DNA of 64,000 bases from Lachnospiraceae bacterium (GCA_022793195.1 JAAWCJ010000010.1:1-64000), one strand, 5' to 3'; positions 8,521 through 17,868 are shown, numbered from the stretch's first letter. Translations and numbers: made by a program. Notes: generated from the letters alone by a model not told the origin.

Positions 8521-9750
8521 TTATCTGATCTTCACAAAATAGAAATCGTCATCGGTAAACTTTCCGTCCTCCGGATAATCCTTCATGAACAGGATATATT
8601 CTACCTGCTCCACATCCAAAATCCGGCTCCCTCCACTGATGATCTCACAAACATCCGTTTCCACATACCGTGCAGATCCGCCCCCGGTCCATACAAAATA
8701 ATGTGAGGTCCCGTCCGCCAGTTTCACGCCGCAGGGGTGCGGGGGCATCTCCCATGTGGTGTGGGTGCCGCCTCCCTCCAGCTCCTCCTCATACTCCTGC
8801 CTGGGAAAATCAATGAGCACTCTCAGGGAAACCGGAGATAGTTCCACATGGGTCAGCGTAGCGCCCGTATCGCCCACCGCCCCGTCTTCAATGTCAGCCT
8901 CATAGATCTCATCCGCACCCTCCAGCGTCCATTCCAGAACCCAGTTTCCTTCCAGGTCTGTATACAGATCTCCCGCTTTTTCTGTGGAATAGCCGAAACC
9001 CGCGATCTCCAGACGCATCGGCTGATTGAGATAAGCTCCTTTCGTATCACAATCTATACGGATATTGTACTCCATGGATCCGTCTGCAAACTGGCAGTTC
9101 TTCACCGCCTCGTCCTTCACATATTTTCCAAACTCATCGGTATAATCCCCGTTATAAAAACCGCTGCTCATGACGCCGCCCACATGGTTCATAACGTCAT
9201 CCCCTGTCTCGAGGCCAAATATCAGCTCCGGCGAGCAAAATTCGGCTCCCTCCGGCACTTCCGGCAACTGATAGCCGTCGATGCGCAGGCTCATCCTTAC
9301 ACTGTAATTGTCCACGATACAGTCCTGCAGGGTAATGGTAACTCCTTTGTCCGTGGCAGACACATTCGGAAAGGTGACAAGCGCATCCTTTTCCTGTTTT
9401 ACCTCTTCCGATTCTCCTGTCTCCATTTTTACACTCTCTTTTGCCGCTGCCTGACTCTCAAGTTCTGCTTTCTGTTGTTCGGAAATTTTCATCACCTTTT
9501 CTGTACTCCGGCTGATTCCCTGATACGCGGCCGCGATACAGGTTCCGCCGATCACCAAAATGGCCGCCGCAATACAAACCACCAGTCTCTTTCTTCCTTT
9601 TCTGCTCATTTTCCTTCCTTTCCCGTCCACGTCCTGCTTCTTCGCGCACGTTTTCCGAATCTGTTCCAACGCTTCGTCAGCCTTTCTCTGAACAATATCA
9701 GGAACCTCAATATCTTCCCGAAGCGCTTCCATTATTTCATACATGTTCAT
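8521..9750 (-). CDS. Membrane anti-sigma factor-like protein (DUF4179 type)
   Basis: A 409-residue single-pass protein. A cytoplasmic N-terminus of about 53 residues carries an EALRED..VPDIVQRKADEALEQI helix. A membrane helix follows at about 54-75. A long extracytoplasmic part (about 80-409) is Gly/Glu-rich and beta-like. The gene overlaps the ECF sigma gene by 4 bp (ATGA), the usual layout for a sigma factor and its membrane-bound regulator. DUF4179 proteins are the likely family. The outside signal cannot be read from sequence. Confidence 0.75.
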   Translation of the reverse strand: MNMYEIMEALREDIEVPDIVQRKADEALEQIRKTCAKKQDVDGKGRKMSRKGRKRLVVCIAAAILVIGGTCIAAAYQGISRSTEKVMKISEQQKAELESQAAAKESVKMETGESEEVKQEKDALVTFPNVSATDKGVTITLQDCIVDNYSVRMSLRIDGYQLPEVPEGAEFCSPELIFGLETGDDVMNHVGGVMSSGFYNGDYTDEFGKYVKDEAVKNCQFADGSMEYNIRIDCDTKGAYLNQPMRLEIAGFGYSTEKAGDLYTDLEGNWVLEWTLEGADEIYEADIEDGAVGDTGATLTHVELSPVSLRVLIDFPRQEYEEELEGGGTHTTWEMPPHPCGVKLADGTSHYFVWTGGGSARYVETDVCEIISGGSRILDVEQVEYILFMKDYPEDGKFTDDDFYFVKIR

Positions 9751-10265
9751 ACCGTTCTCCTCTCCGCTTCGTGATACATGGCAAAAAGCTGTTTCCTTCC
9801 CCTGGCAAGCCTGGTGCGGACCGTTGCCTCAGGGATGTCGAGAATCTGCCCGATCTCCCCTGTCTTAAACCCTTCAATGTAATACAAAATCAAAATCAGG
9901 CGGTATTTTTCCTCTAAGCAGGACAACGCTTCCTTCCATTCCACATTTCCATATCCCGCATCTGGCACAAGCTCTTCCGGCAGCGTCTCCATGGGAACCA
10001 CCTGTGTTTTCTTTCTTAAAAGGTCATAACACTTGTTCACCAGAATCCGTGCCAGCCAGGAAGGAAACACTCGTGGTTCCTTCAACTGGTTCAACCGTTC
10101 AAAAGCCGTCAGGATCGCATCCTGTATGGCGTCCGCCACGTCTTCATCACTTCTCAGGACCGAGCGTCCAATCTTATACATGGCCTTCATGTTTTTCTGA
10201 ATCAGGGCCGCAAACGCATCTGCATCCCCGTCCTTTGCCCGGGCAATCAGGACCTCCATATCCAT
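9747..10265 (-). CDS. ECF-type RNA polymerase sigma factor
   Basis: A 172-residue sigma-70 family protein with region 2 (about 5-75, including DAIQDAILTAFERL and FPSWLARILVNKCYDLLR) and region 4 (about 112-165, with FKTGEIGQILDIPEATVRTRLARGR, a helix-turn-helix). Regions 1.1 and 3 are absent, as in ECF factors. I chose the ATG at 10265 because AGGAGG lies 8 bp upstream; a GTG at 10274 overlaps that site. The anti-sigma gene follows with a 4-bp overlap, and a matching ECF promoter lies about 75 bp upstream. Confidence 0.9.
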   Translation of the reverse strand: MDMEVLIARAKDGDADAFAALIQKNMKAMYKIGRSVLRSDEDVADAIQDAILTAFERLNQLKEPRVFPSWLARILVNKCYDLLRKKTQVVPMETLPEELVPDAGYGNVEWKEALSCLEEKYRLILILYYIEGFKTGEIGQILDIPEATVRTRLARGRKQLFAMYHEAERRTV

Positions 10266-10341
10266 GCCGCCCACCTCCTCCCATGTCTTCTTCCACGGAC
10301 TTTAATATCCGGTTATCTTTTTGAAAGCTTTCTACTTAAAA

Positions 10342-10374
10342 GACGGATGAAACAGGAATTTTGTTTCATCCGTC
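10342..10374. promoter_or_regulatory. Palindromic ECF promoter upstream of the sigma gene
   Basis: A 12-bp perfect inverted repeat (10342-10353 with 10363-10374). Read on the minus strand it contains TGAAAC, 17 bp, then CGTC, close to the ECF (sigma-W-like) consensus TGAAAC-N16-17-CGT, and points at the sigma gene. Because the site is palindromic the same promoter also reads rightwards into the repeat element. This suggests the sigma factor activates its own operon. As an alternative, the hairpin could be a terminator, but no T-run follows. Confidence 0.6.
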
Positions 10375-10393
10375 CGAAAATTTCTCTATAAAA

Positions 10394-10851
10394 GGAACGG
10401 CTGCAAAATATATAGGGTTATATACGCCCGGAGCCCCTGCCTGCTGCACCTGTCCAATAGGCAGATTTTGCAGGTTTTGTGAGCATCGTTATGAGCACTT
10501 AGCGCCCATGTTTTGGGCGCTTACGTGCGATACATGCAAAGCACTTAGCAAGGTATTTTCGCGCTTTAGTGCTTTGCATAGCGCCGGCTATCTCGCTGAC
10601 CGTCTTTTGTCGTATGGAAAAATTTTCCATACGGCAAAAGTCCTCCGGGGGAAGCGCAGTTCGCGGAAAGGAAATTAGCCTTTCAGGCACCGCTCACGCG
10701 CGACGATTGCGCAAGCGCAATCTTTATGGAAGCGATGGCAGACGGCAAAAGGCGGCGCAGCAAAACCAAAAAATCAACGTGGACAGGCGCAGCAGGCAGG
10801 GGCTCCGGGCGGGAATAAACGCTAAAACCGTATATATTTTGTAGCGTTCCC
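10394..10851. repeat. Large palindromic repeat, copy 2 with inserted modules
   Basis: The outer arms (about 10394-10455 with 10790-10851) pair almost completely and start GGAACG. The core matches copies 1 and 3 but carries two extra palindromic modules. Module A (about 10487-10573) has arms ATGCAAAGCAC and GTGCTTTGCAT. Module B (about 10606-10722) begins with GTCGTATGG..CCATACGGC. Together with the ECF promoter this fills the 588-bp gap between the sigma gene and nrdG; no gene was recognised in it. Confidence 0.82.
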
Positions 10852-10853
10852 TT

Positions 10854-11366
10854 TTATCGATACAATTCTTCCATCGGCTTTCCATCTTTCAACCTTAAAA
10901 CCCTCTGGTTCCTGCTGCCACGAAACATGAGGGTCAGGTCTTTTTCTTCCTCCACGAAACGCCCCTCCACCAACACGTCAAGATACGAAAGCATCTCTTC
11001 CGTCACTTCCGTATATACCTTTCCTCCGGGAGCCATGTCCGGCTCCAGTGTATAACCGGAATAGCACCAGATATCCTTATGGGGATGAGTTTCACGGACC
11101 TTTTTCAAAAGTTTCACCACTTCCCTCTGATTTTCCGGCTCAAAAGGCTCCCCTCCCAAAAGGGTAAAACCCTGGATATAATCCGGCTCCAGCAGTTTAA
11201 GCAGATGCTTCTCTATCTCCTCTGTATAAGGCTGCCCATAGGAAAAATCCCATGTCTCTGAGTTAAAACAGCCTTTACAGCGGTTGCGGCACCCGGACAC
11301 AAACAGCGTGACCCGGACGCCGGGGCCATCCGCAATATCATATTCTTTTATATTTCCATAATACAT
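10854..11366 (-). CDS. nrdG: Anaerobic ribonucleotide reductase activating protein
   Basis: A 170-residue radical SAM activase that installs the glycyl radical on NrdD. The cluster motif is CRNRCKGC (C-x3-C-x2-C) near residue 27, and the SAM-binding GGEPFEPEN lies near residue 78. It begins MYYGNIKEYDIADGPGVR, typical of NrdG. It lies 179 bp after nrdD in the same orientation and is probably co-transcribed with it. The protein ends at the edge of palindromic repeat copy 2. Confidence 0.94.
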   Translation of the reverse strand: MYYGNIKEYDIADGPGVRVTLFVSGCRNRCKGCFNSETWDFSYGQPYTEEIEKHLLKLLEPDYIQGFTLLGGEPFEPENQREVVKLLKKVRETHPHKDIWCYSGYTLEPDMAPGGKVYTEVTEEMLSYLDVLVEGRFVEEEKDLTLMFRGSRNQRVLRLKDGKPMEELYR

Positions 11367-11440
11367 ACCGCTTACCTCGATTTTCCTGTCATACTTCTCC
11401 GCCGCATTGCCCGCATCATTCCCTGTTTTCCAGATTCGCG

Positions 11441-11476
11441 CAGAAGCCGTCCCCTTTTTACAGGAAACGGCTTCTG
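11441..11476. repeat. Inverted repeat between nrdD and nrdG
   Basis: CAGAAGCCGT (11441-11450) and ACGGCTTCTG (11467-11476) form a perfect 10-bp stem with a 16-nt loop. There is no U-run, so it is more likely an mRNA-processing or stability hairpin that adjusts nrdG relative to nrdD than a full terminator. Confidence 0.5.
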
Positions 11477-11545
11477 TCCTTCATCTACATTCTTAATTTT
11501 TATCGTGCCAGGCCCAGGCGCAGAAATCTTTTTGCAGCTTCCTCT

Positions 11546-13735
11546 TTACAGATGCAATACCCTGTCTTTAATTTCCTGGGTGCGCCCCTGGTTCCAGAAC
11601 TGGGTCCCGATATACCCGCAAGTACGGCGGGCCACAAACATCTTGTCCTGGTCTCTGTTTCCACAGTTTGGACATTCCCAAACCAGTTTGCCGTCCTCCT
11701 GCTCCCTGATCTGAATTTCCCCGTCATAACCGCATTGCTCACAGTAATCGCTTTTGGTATTGAGTTCCGCGTACATAATATTGTCGTAAATAAATTTCAT
11801 CACTGAAAGCACCGCCGGTATATTATGCTGCATATTGGGTACTTCCACATAGCTGATTGCGCCGCCCGGAGACAACTTCTGAAAGTCCGACTCAAATTTC
11901 AGCTTGTCAAAAGCATTGATTTCCTCAGACACATGTACATGGTAGCTGTTGGTAATATAATTCTTATCAGTGACACCCGGAATAATACCGAAGCGCTTCT
12001 GGAGACATTTGGCAAATTTATAAGTGGTGGATTCCATAGGCGTCCCGTACACGGAATAACTGATATTTTCCGCCTGTTTCCACTCCGCGCATTTATCATT
12101 GAGCCGCTGCATAACTGCCAGCGCAAAAGGCTTCGCCTCCGGATCCGTATGGGATTTTCCCACCATCCGCATACACATTTCATAGAGACCCGCGTATCCC
12201 AGGGAAATGGTAGAATAGCCGTTGTATAAAAGCTTGTCAATGGTTTCGCCTTTTTTAAGCCTTGCCAGAGCGCCGTACTGCCACAGGATCGGCGCCACGT
12301 CGGAGACAGTCCCTTTCAGCCGCTCATGGCGACACCGGAGTGCCCGGTGGCAAAGCTCCAGACGGTCGTCCAGAATTTTCCAGAACTTATCCATATCCCC
12401 TTCGGAAGAGCATGCCACATCCACCAGATTGATGGTGACAACCCCCTGATTAAAACGTCCGTAAAACTTATAGCTTCCGTCGGGATTCTTCTGGCTGTCC
12501 TCCACCGTCAGGAACGAACGGCAACCCATGCAGGTATATACATTGCCCTTCTTAAGCTTCCGCATCATCTTTGCGGAAATATAATCAGGCACCATCCGTT
12601 TCGCCGTACACCTGGCCGCCAGCTCCGTCAAATACCAGTACCTGGAATCCTCAGTAATATTGTCCTCGTCCAACACGTAAATCAGCTTGGGAAACGCAGG
12701 GGTAATCCAGACACCCTTTTCATTTTTAACGCCCTGCATCCTCTGGCGCAGCACTTCTTCCGTGATCAAAGCCAAGTCGTCCCTGGTCTGTCCTGCAGGC
12801 ACCTCATCCAGGTACATAAAGACTGTCACAAAAGGCGCCTGGCCATTGCAGGTCATCAAGGTAATCAACTGGTACTGGATGGTCTGGATTCCACTCTTGA
12901 CCTCTTCTCTCAGGCGACATTCTGTCACCTTATCAATAATGGCTTCATCCAAAGATTCTCCACAGGCTTGCCTCTCCGCAATCACCGCCCGTTTTAATTT
13001 CTGGCGGCTGATATCCACAAAAGGCGCCAGATGGGCCAGCGAAAAGGACTGTCCGCCGTACTGGTTACTGGCCACCTGGGCCACAATCTGCGTCGTCACA
13101 TTGCAAGCGGTAAAAAAACTATGGGGTTTTTCAATCATCGTTTCGCTGATGACTGTCCCGTTCTGGAGCATATCTTCCAAATTGATCAGGTCGCAGTTGT
13201 GCTCCCTCTGGGCATAATAATCCGTATCATGAAAATGGATAATCCCTTCCTCATGGGCCCGTACCACCTCAGCCGGAAGCAGGACTCTCCTGGACAAATC
13301 TTTGCTGACCTCGCCTGCCATATAATCCCTCTGTGTGGAATTGATCACCGGATTTTTGTTGGAATTTTCCTGCGTCACTTCTTCATTAATATTGTCAAGA
13401 AGGGAAAGGATTCCATTGTCGGTGGTGTTGGATTTTCTGGTCAGCTCCCGCCTGTAACGGTAGCGTACATACTTCTGGGCCACCTCATAGCCCCTCATCT
13501 CCATGATTCCGGTTTCCACCATATCCTGAATATCTTCCACATTCACCGCGTGGGTTGTCTCCTGAATCCTGTCAGCCACATTATCCGCGATGGCCAGAAT
13601 CTGATATTCATTCATTTTATGAATGTTGTCCACTTCGTGATTTGCCTTTTCGATTGCATTTACAATCTTACTCAAATCAAAAGTTACTTCTTCCCCGTTT
13701 CGTTTGATTACTCGATTCTTTACTTCTGCACTCAT
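11546..13735 (-). CDS. nrdD: Anaerobic ribonucleoside-triphosphate reductase
   Basis: A class III ribonucleotide reductase of about 729 residues, making dNTPs without oxygen. An ATP-cone regulatory domain sits at the N-terminus (VIKRNGEEVTFDLSKIV). The catalytic barrel follows. Four cysteines of the zinc site (CEQCGYDG and CPNCGNRD) precede the glycyl radical loop RRTCGYIGTQFW near the C-terminus. I chose the ATG at 13735 (MSAEVKNRV) because GAGGAG lies just upstream; the ATG at 13756 has no ribosome binding site. Confidence 0.95.
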   Translation of the reverse strand: MSAEVKNRVIKRNGEEVTFDLSKIVNAIEKANHEVDNIHKMNEYQILAIADNVADRIQETTHAVNVEDIQDMVETGIMEMRGYEVAQKYVRYRYRRELTRKSNTTDNGILSLLDNINEEVTQENSNKNPVINSTQRDYMAGEVSKDLSRRVLLPAEVVRAHEEGIIHFHDTDYYAQREHNCDLINLEDMLQNGTVISETMIEKPHSFFTACNVTTQIVAQVASNQYGGQSFSLAHLAPFVDISRQKLKRAVIAERQACGESLDEAIIDKVTECRLREEVKSGIQTIQYQLITLMTCNGQAPFVTVFMYLDEVPAGQTRDDLALITEEVLRQRMQGVKNEKGVWITPAFPKLIYVLDEDNITEDSRYWYLTELAARCTAKRMVPDYISAKMMRKLKKGNVYTCMGCRSFLTVEDSQKNPDGSYKFYGRFNQGVVTINLVDVACSSEGDMDKFWKILDDRLELCHRALRCRHERLKGTVSDVAPILWQYGALARLKKGETIDKLLYNGYSTISLGYAGLYEMCMRMVGKSHTDPEAKPFALAVMQRLNDKCAEWKQAENISYSVYGTPMESTTYKFAKCLQKRFGIIPGVTDKNYITNSYHVHVSEEINAFDKLKFESDFQKLSPGGAISYVEVPNMQHNIPAVLSVMKFIYDNIMYAELNTKSDYCEQCGYDGEIQIREQEDGKLVWECPNCGNRDQDKMFVARRTCGYIGTQFWNQGRTQEIKDRVLHL

Positions 13736-13784
13736 AATTCTCCTCGCCGTCGTCATACCAGATGTTGATACTGCCTAACTCAAA

Positions 13785-13837
13785 ACGCAATATATAGTTG
13801 CAGGTTCTATAATACAACAAAACAGGGGGATTGAAAA
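13785..13837 (-). promoter_or_regulatory. nrdD promoter with NrdR-box-like site
   Basis: On the minus strand TTTTCA (13837-13832), 17 bp, TATTAT (13814-13809). Immediately downstream lies TGCAACTATATATTGCGT (13802-13785), which resembles the NrdR box (ACAnTATATnnTGT-like dyad). A repressor bound there would sit on the transcription start. Only one clear box was seen, whereas NrdR usually uses two. Confidence 0.45.
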
Positions 13838-13953
13838 GGGGATAACTTCATGTTTTTTTTTTGTACAATCCGGCGTCGGACACCTTGCGGCAGACTGTAG
13901 TTCTGCCGCCGCAGGGTTGTCCGTACCCGGATCCTTTAATACAATGAACCGCC

Positions 13954-15129
13954 TTAAATTCTCGCCACGCCTGTATCTCTGGCGGCTTTTGCCACTGCCT
14001 TTGCCACGGCAGGCCCCACCCGCTTATCAAAAGCTTTTGGAATGATGTATTCCGGTGAAAGTTCCTCATCCGAAATCAGGGCTGCCAAAGCTCCTGCCGC
14101 CGCAATCTTCATTTCATCGTTGATATCCCTGGCCCGCACGTCAAAAGTCCCGCGGAACACACCGGGAAATGCCAGTACATTATTGATCTGGTTGGGGAAA
14201 TCGCTCCGTCCGGTGGCAATCACCTTCGCCCCTCCGGCTTTTGCATCCTCCGGGAAAATTTCCGGCGTCGGATTTGCACATGCAAAGATAACCGCATCCT
14301 TTGCCATGGTCTTCACCATCTCTGTGGTCAAAACGCCGGGAGCCGATACACCGATGAACACATCTGCCAGGGCGATCACTTCTCCCAGGCTACCTGCCTT
14401 CTTTTCTTTATTGGTCAAAAGGGACATCTCTTCCTTAATGGAATTCATGCCCTCTTTCCGTCCCTCATAAATGGCGCCTTTTCTGTCACAAAGCGTCACA
14501 TTCTGGTATCCCGCTGACAAAAGAAGCTTTGTGATGGAAATGGCCGCCGCGCCCGCGCCGTTCACCACGATTCTCACAGTCTCTTTTTTCTTTCCCACCA
14601 CCTTCATGGCATTGTTAAGACCGGCCAAAGTAATGATAGCCGTTCCATGCTGGTCGTCATGGAAGATCGGAATATCGCATTTTTCTTTCAGCTTTTTCTC
14701 AATTTCAAAGCAGCGGGGGGCGGCAATATCTTCCAGGTTCACCCCGCCAAAAGAACCGGAAATCAGGTAAATGGTATTTACGATCTCATCCACATCTTTA
14801 CTCTTGATGCAAAGGGGAAACGCATCCACATCGCCGAAAGCTTTAAACAATACACATTTTCCCTCCATCACCGGCATACCCGCCTCCGGCCCGATGTCCC
14901 CCAGTCCGAGAACTGCCGTTCCATCCGTCACCACCAGGCACATATTGTGGCGTCTGGTCAGCTCATAGCTCTTGTCCACATCTTTTTGAATCTCCAGGCA
15001 GGGCTGTGCCACACCGGGAGTATATGCAAGAGATAAATCCTCTTTTGTCTCAACCGGTACTGTTGCCCTCACTTCAATTTTCCCCTTCCACTCTCCGTGA
15101 AGACGCAGGGATTCTTTTGCATAATCCAT
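13954..15129 (-). CDS. NAD(P)-dependent malic enzyme
   Basis: A 391-residue short-form malic enzyme (oxidative decarboxylation of malate to pyruvate and CO2). Conserved segments are LAYTPGVAQPC near residue 33, VTDGTAVLGLGDIGPEAGMPVMEGK, IFHDDQHGTAIITLAGL with the metal-binding Asp residues, and the Rossmann glycines in VNGAGAAAISI. Length is normal for the bacterial type without a phosphotransacetylase-like tail. GGAGAAGG lies upstream of the ATG, and the gene has its own strong promoter at 15171-15199. Confidence 0.95.
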   Translation of the reverse strand: MDYAKESLRLHGEWKGKIEVRATVPVETKEDLSLAYTPGVAQPCLEIQKDVDKSYELTRRHNMCLVVTDGTAVLGLGDIGPEAGMPVMEGKCVLFKAFGDVDAFPLCIKSKDVDEIVNTIYLISGSFGGVNLEDIAAPRCFEIEKKLKEKCDIPIFHDDQHGTAIITLAGLNNAMKVVGKKKETVRIVVNGAGAAAISITKLLLSAGYQNVTLCDRKGAIYEGRKEGMNSIKEEMSLLTNKEKKAGSLGEVIALADVFIGVSAPGVLTTEMVKTMAKDAVIFACANPTPEIFPEDAKAGGAKVIATGRSDFPNQINNVLAFPGVFRGTFDVRARDINDEMKIAAAGALAALISDEELSPEYIIPKAFDKRVGPAVAKAVAKAARDTGVARI

Positions 15130-15170
15130 AACTTTTCCTTCTCCTTTTTTAATAAATTCAGACGCGTTCG

Positions 15171-15199
15171 ATTATAACATATTCCTTATTGGCAGTCAA
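15171..15199 (-). promoter_or_regulatory. Strong sigma-A promoter of the malic enzyme gene
   Basis: Minus strand TTGACT (15199-15194), a 17-bp spacer and a perfect TATAAT (15176-15171), about 40 bp before the start codon. No operator was recognised. Confidence 0.65.
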
Positions 15200-15320
15200 A
15201 CACCGCCGCTCCCCAAAAAGGTATGTTATGAATAAGCCTCCCGGCATTTTCGCATACTAAAAAAGGGCCGCAGTGCGCTTCCAAAATCCTGTAAACTTAT
15301 TTTCAGAAAGGAAACCTGCC

Positions 15321-15752
15321 ATGAATGACGACACGAAAAACCTTTTAAAAGAATGTAACGCAGGCACGAAAATGGCCGTTGAAACCCTGAATCAGATTTT
15401 ACCTTCCGTCCACGACCCTGATTTTAAAAAAAGTCTGGAAAAGTACAGAAATGCCCATGTAAGCTTTGGGGACAAGCTCCATTCTCTGGCAAACAAAGGC
15501 GGAGAGCCTGCCGGGGAACTGGGACCCATAGAAAAACTTTCCGCCCGCATCATGACCGGTATGAAGTTAATGCTGGACGACTCTGACAAAAAGATCGCCT
15601 CCATGCTGACCGACGGTTGCAACATGGGCATCAAATCTTTAAGCGCTTATCTGAACCAGTACACAAAAGCAAACCATACTTCCCGTGAAATTGCCGGAAA
15701 CATCATCCGACTGGAAGAAAGTATGTCCGAGGATTTAAGACAGTACCTCTGA
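15321..15752 (+). CDS. Small helical protein, possibly ferritin-like (DUF2383-like)
   Basis: A 143-residue soluble, almost wholly helical protein with no signal peptide or membrane segment. Helices near 1-25, 30-58, 70-100 and 105-140 suggest a four-helix bundle. It has some likeness to DUF2383/ferritin-like proteins, but the Glu/His iron ligands are not convincing. I chose the ATG at 15321 after AGAAAGGAA; the open frame extends upstream to 15273. It stands alone between two divergent or convergent genes. Function unknown. Confidence 0.7.
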   Translation: MNDDTKNLLKECNAGTKMAVETLNQILPSVHDPDFKKSLEKYRNAHVSFGDKLHSLANKGGEPAGELGPIEKLSARIMTGMKLMLDDSDKKIASMLTDGCNMGIKSLSAYLNQYTKANHTSREIAGNIIRLEESMSEDLRQYL

Positions 15753-15790
15753 GTTCATCAGAGAACACTGAAAATTTTCTGGTTTCACGC

Positions 15791-15865
15791 CTACCCGTCG
15801 CCCTGCAAAATCTGCCTACCGGACGGGGGCAGCGACAGGCGGGGCCACGGGCAGGCGTGGATACC
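15791..15865 (-). repeat. Truncated copy of the palindromic repeat family
   Basis: On the minus strand the segment reads CCGCCTGTCGCTGCCC followed by CCGGTAGGCAGATTTTGCAGG, as in copy 1, and then closes at once with an outer arm; the core is missing. Arms CACGCCTACCCG (15788-15799) and CGGGCAGGCGTG pair. It lies between the convergent helical-protein and serine hydrolase genes and may terminate both. Confidence 0.65.
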
Positions 15866-15885
15866 TGTAAATTTTACAGTGTCTC

Positions 15886-17760
15886 CTAATGAACTTCCAA
15901 TGCCCCGGTGACAATGGGATGGATAGTCCTGTCCACCAGGATTTCCGGCAGATCCACTCCTGCTTTTTCCCGTATCATTTCCATGAATCCGCTTTTTAAA
16001 GAATCACTGAGCAAAGCGCCAAGCCCTTCCGTAATCAGCCTGCCTCCAGGCGTTTCGTCCCAATGAAGTTCTATCCTCCCTTCCGGTTCCTGAAAATAGC
16101 ATTTCACCTTCCGGCGTACCGCCTCCTCCAAAAATGCAATATCCAGCTTAAGGACCGGCCTTCCGTCCTCATCTTCTGAAAACACGCCCTGTGCACCCAA
16201 AAGGTACGGCTCTCCATGGAAAGAAACCTCTGACACGGCAGCGTGGCCAAACCCCACTTCTATCCTATGCAGCATCTCCCCTTCTTCCAAAACCAGATAA
16301 AACCGCTTATCCTCATAATAAAAGGCCACTGTCCTGATACCTTCCGTATAGTTATTGTGGAACACCTGGAATACCAGAGGGCAAAGCCCCACATGTGTCT
16401 GTTCCAGGCGATAGACTCTGCCGTCAACCATACGTTTCAGCCTTTCTTCTTTGAGAACCCCCATGCCCTCTGCGCTCTTTTCTCTGTTTCCCCAGAGGTT
16501 CTGTCTGTTTCTTTGCAGGTTTCCTGTCCGGTACTTATTTTTCCCGCGGCTTCCCCCTGTGCGCAAATTCCATCGTGCCCGCAGCGCTCCCCCATACAGG
16601 TTCCTGTTTCCCCAAAGGCTTCCATCCCTCTCCAGACGTTTTTTTACTTCCTGAAGCTGCCGATACCCCGCCGGATCCTCCGGTAGCGTTTCCTCCGGAT
16701 TAAAATCTTCCTCAAAATACTTCCTGACAATATTTAAAAGGACACAGTTCTGGTACAGCTCATCGCTTCCCGCATTGGTGGCAATCACCATATCCAAATC
16801 AGGATAGACCACCACATTCTGTCCCAGCATCCCATTAAATGTACAACTTCCCGGCCGCCCTCCCAGCCACACCTGGTATCCATAGCCGTAGGGCCCCATA
16901 TATTCCGGGGAATCCATATGCTTCTCCACAGAAGCCTTCAGCCATTCTTCCGGCACAAGCTGCCTTCCCTGCCATTTTCCTTTCTGCAAAAAAAGCTGTC
17001 CTATTTTGGCCGCGTCTTCCGTGCTGATCAAAAGCCCCCAGCCGCCTTTACAGATTCCCCTGGGACAAGTCTCCCAGAATACGCGTGTGATTCCGAGAGG
17101 TTCCCAAAGCCTTGGCCTGAGATATTCCATCAGCGTCTCTCCCGTTATCTTTGTGATAATTGCCGACAGAATATAAGTATTCATACTGTTATACTCGAAC
17201 TGCTTCCCCGGCGTCCCTTTTATTCCTGACTGCAGATAGCTGGAGAGCCAGTCGTCTCCCGATACCATTCCTGTTTCATTGAAACCGGCTCCGGAACTCA
17301 TGGTGAGTAAATGCTCCACCGTCAGGTTTTTCTTTCCCGACAGAAGGGACTTTTTGTCCAGAAGTGTAAAAACCTTATCATCCAGCGCCAGTCGGCCTTC
17401 CGCTATCAACATTCCAACTGCCAACCCTGTGATGGTCTTACACATGGAATAAGAAGCATGCCACATCCCATTTTTGTAAGGCGCCACCGACACCTCCGCA
17501 ATCACCATTCCATGGCGGAGCACCATTACATGGTGAAGGTCGATGCGCCCTTCTTCCGCCAGTTCCCTGATAAAAGACGCCAGTTTCCGGGAAGGAATCC
17601 CCTGGGACTCCGGAACTACCCTGGAAAACTGCCAGCCAGCCGGCCTGTCTTCCAAAAAAGAAGGCTTCTGGGGGGTATAAGTCACGCGGCTGATTCCCTC
17701 TGTATTTCCCCGAATCAGGTTTTTTAAAAGTTCCATCACTGCAAGTTGTTCTTTCAGCAT
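15886..17760 (-). CDS. Serine hydrolase of the beta-lactamase/PBP class C family
   Basis: A 624-residue protein. Its first 370 residues match class C beta-lactamase-like serine hydrolases: SYSMCKT gives the S-x-x-K nucleophile/base pair near residue 107, a YNS motif follows FE near residue 196, and FNGMLGQNVVVYPDLDMVIATNAG near residue 315 is typical. A low-complexity Arg/Gly/Asn linker follows, then a beta-rich C-terminal domain (about 440-610) without recognised motifs. No signal peptide is seen, so it is probably cytoplasmic. GGGAGGG lies 5 bp before the ATG. Confidence 0.85.
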   Translation of the reverse strand: MLKEQLAVMELLKNLIRGNTEGISRVTYTPQKPSFLEDRPAGWQFSRVVPESQGIPSRKLASFIRELAEEGRIDLHHVMVLRHGMVIAEVSVAPYKNGMWHASYSMCKTITGLAVGMLIAEGRLALDDKVFTLLDKKSLLSGKKNLTVEHLLTMSSGAGFNETGMVSGDDWLSSYLQSGIKGTPGKQFEYNSMNTYILSAIITKITGETLMEYLRPRLWEPLGITRVFWETCPRGICKGGWGLLISTEDAAKIGQLFLQKGKWQGRQLVPEEWLKASVEKHMDSPEYMGPYGYGYQVWLGGRPGSCTFNGMLGQNVVVYPDLDMVIATNAGSDELYQNCVLLNIVRKYFEEDFNPEETLPEDPAGYRQLQEVKKRLERDGSLWGNRNLYGGALRARWNLRTGGSRGKNKYRTGNLQRNRQNLWGNREKSAEGMGVLKEERLKRMVDGRVYRLEQTHVGLCPLVFQVFHNNYTEGIRTVAFYYEDKRFYLVLEEGEMLHRIEVGFGHAAVSEVSFHGEPYLLGAQGVFSEDEDGRPVLKLDIAFLEEAVRRKVKCYFQEPEGRIELHWDETPGGRLITEGLGALLSDSLKSGFMEMIREKAGVDLPEILVDRTIHPIVTGALEVH

Positions 17761-17784
17761 AGAATCCCTCCCTTTTTTTCCTTA

Positions 17785-17813
17785 ATTATAGTCTTATTAT
17801 TTCCCGGTTTCCA
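17785..17813 (-). promoter_or_regulatory. Promoter of the serine hydrolase gene
   Basis: Minus strand TGGAAA (17813-17808), 17 bp, TATAAT (17790-17785), about 25 bp before the ATG. Confidence 0.5.
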
Positions 17814-17868
17814 TAAAATTTTCCTAAAGAAATTCTGACCTTTTATATACTGATATGGGAATAATTTA

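Noticed and set aside
8848-9774. A 308-codon plus-strand frame over the anti-sigma gene.
   Set aside because: It is the antisense shadow of a gene with clear domain structure and a coupled sigma gene; no ribosome site.
10394-10851. The palindromic repeats as CRISPR or tRNA/rRNA-type structures.
   Set aside because: There are no regularly spaced short repeats and no cloverleaf or rRNA motifs; the units are long nested hairpins.
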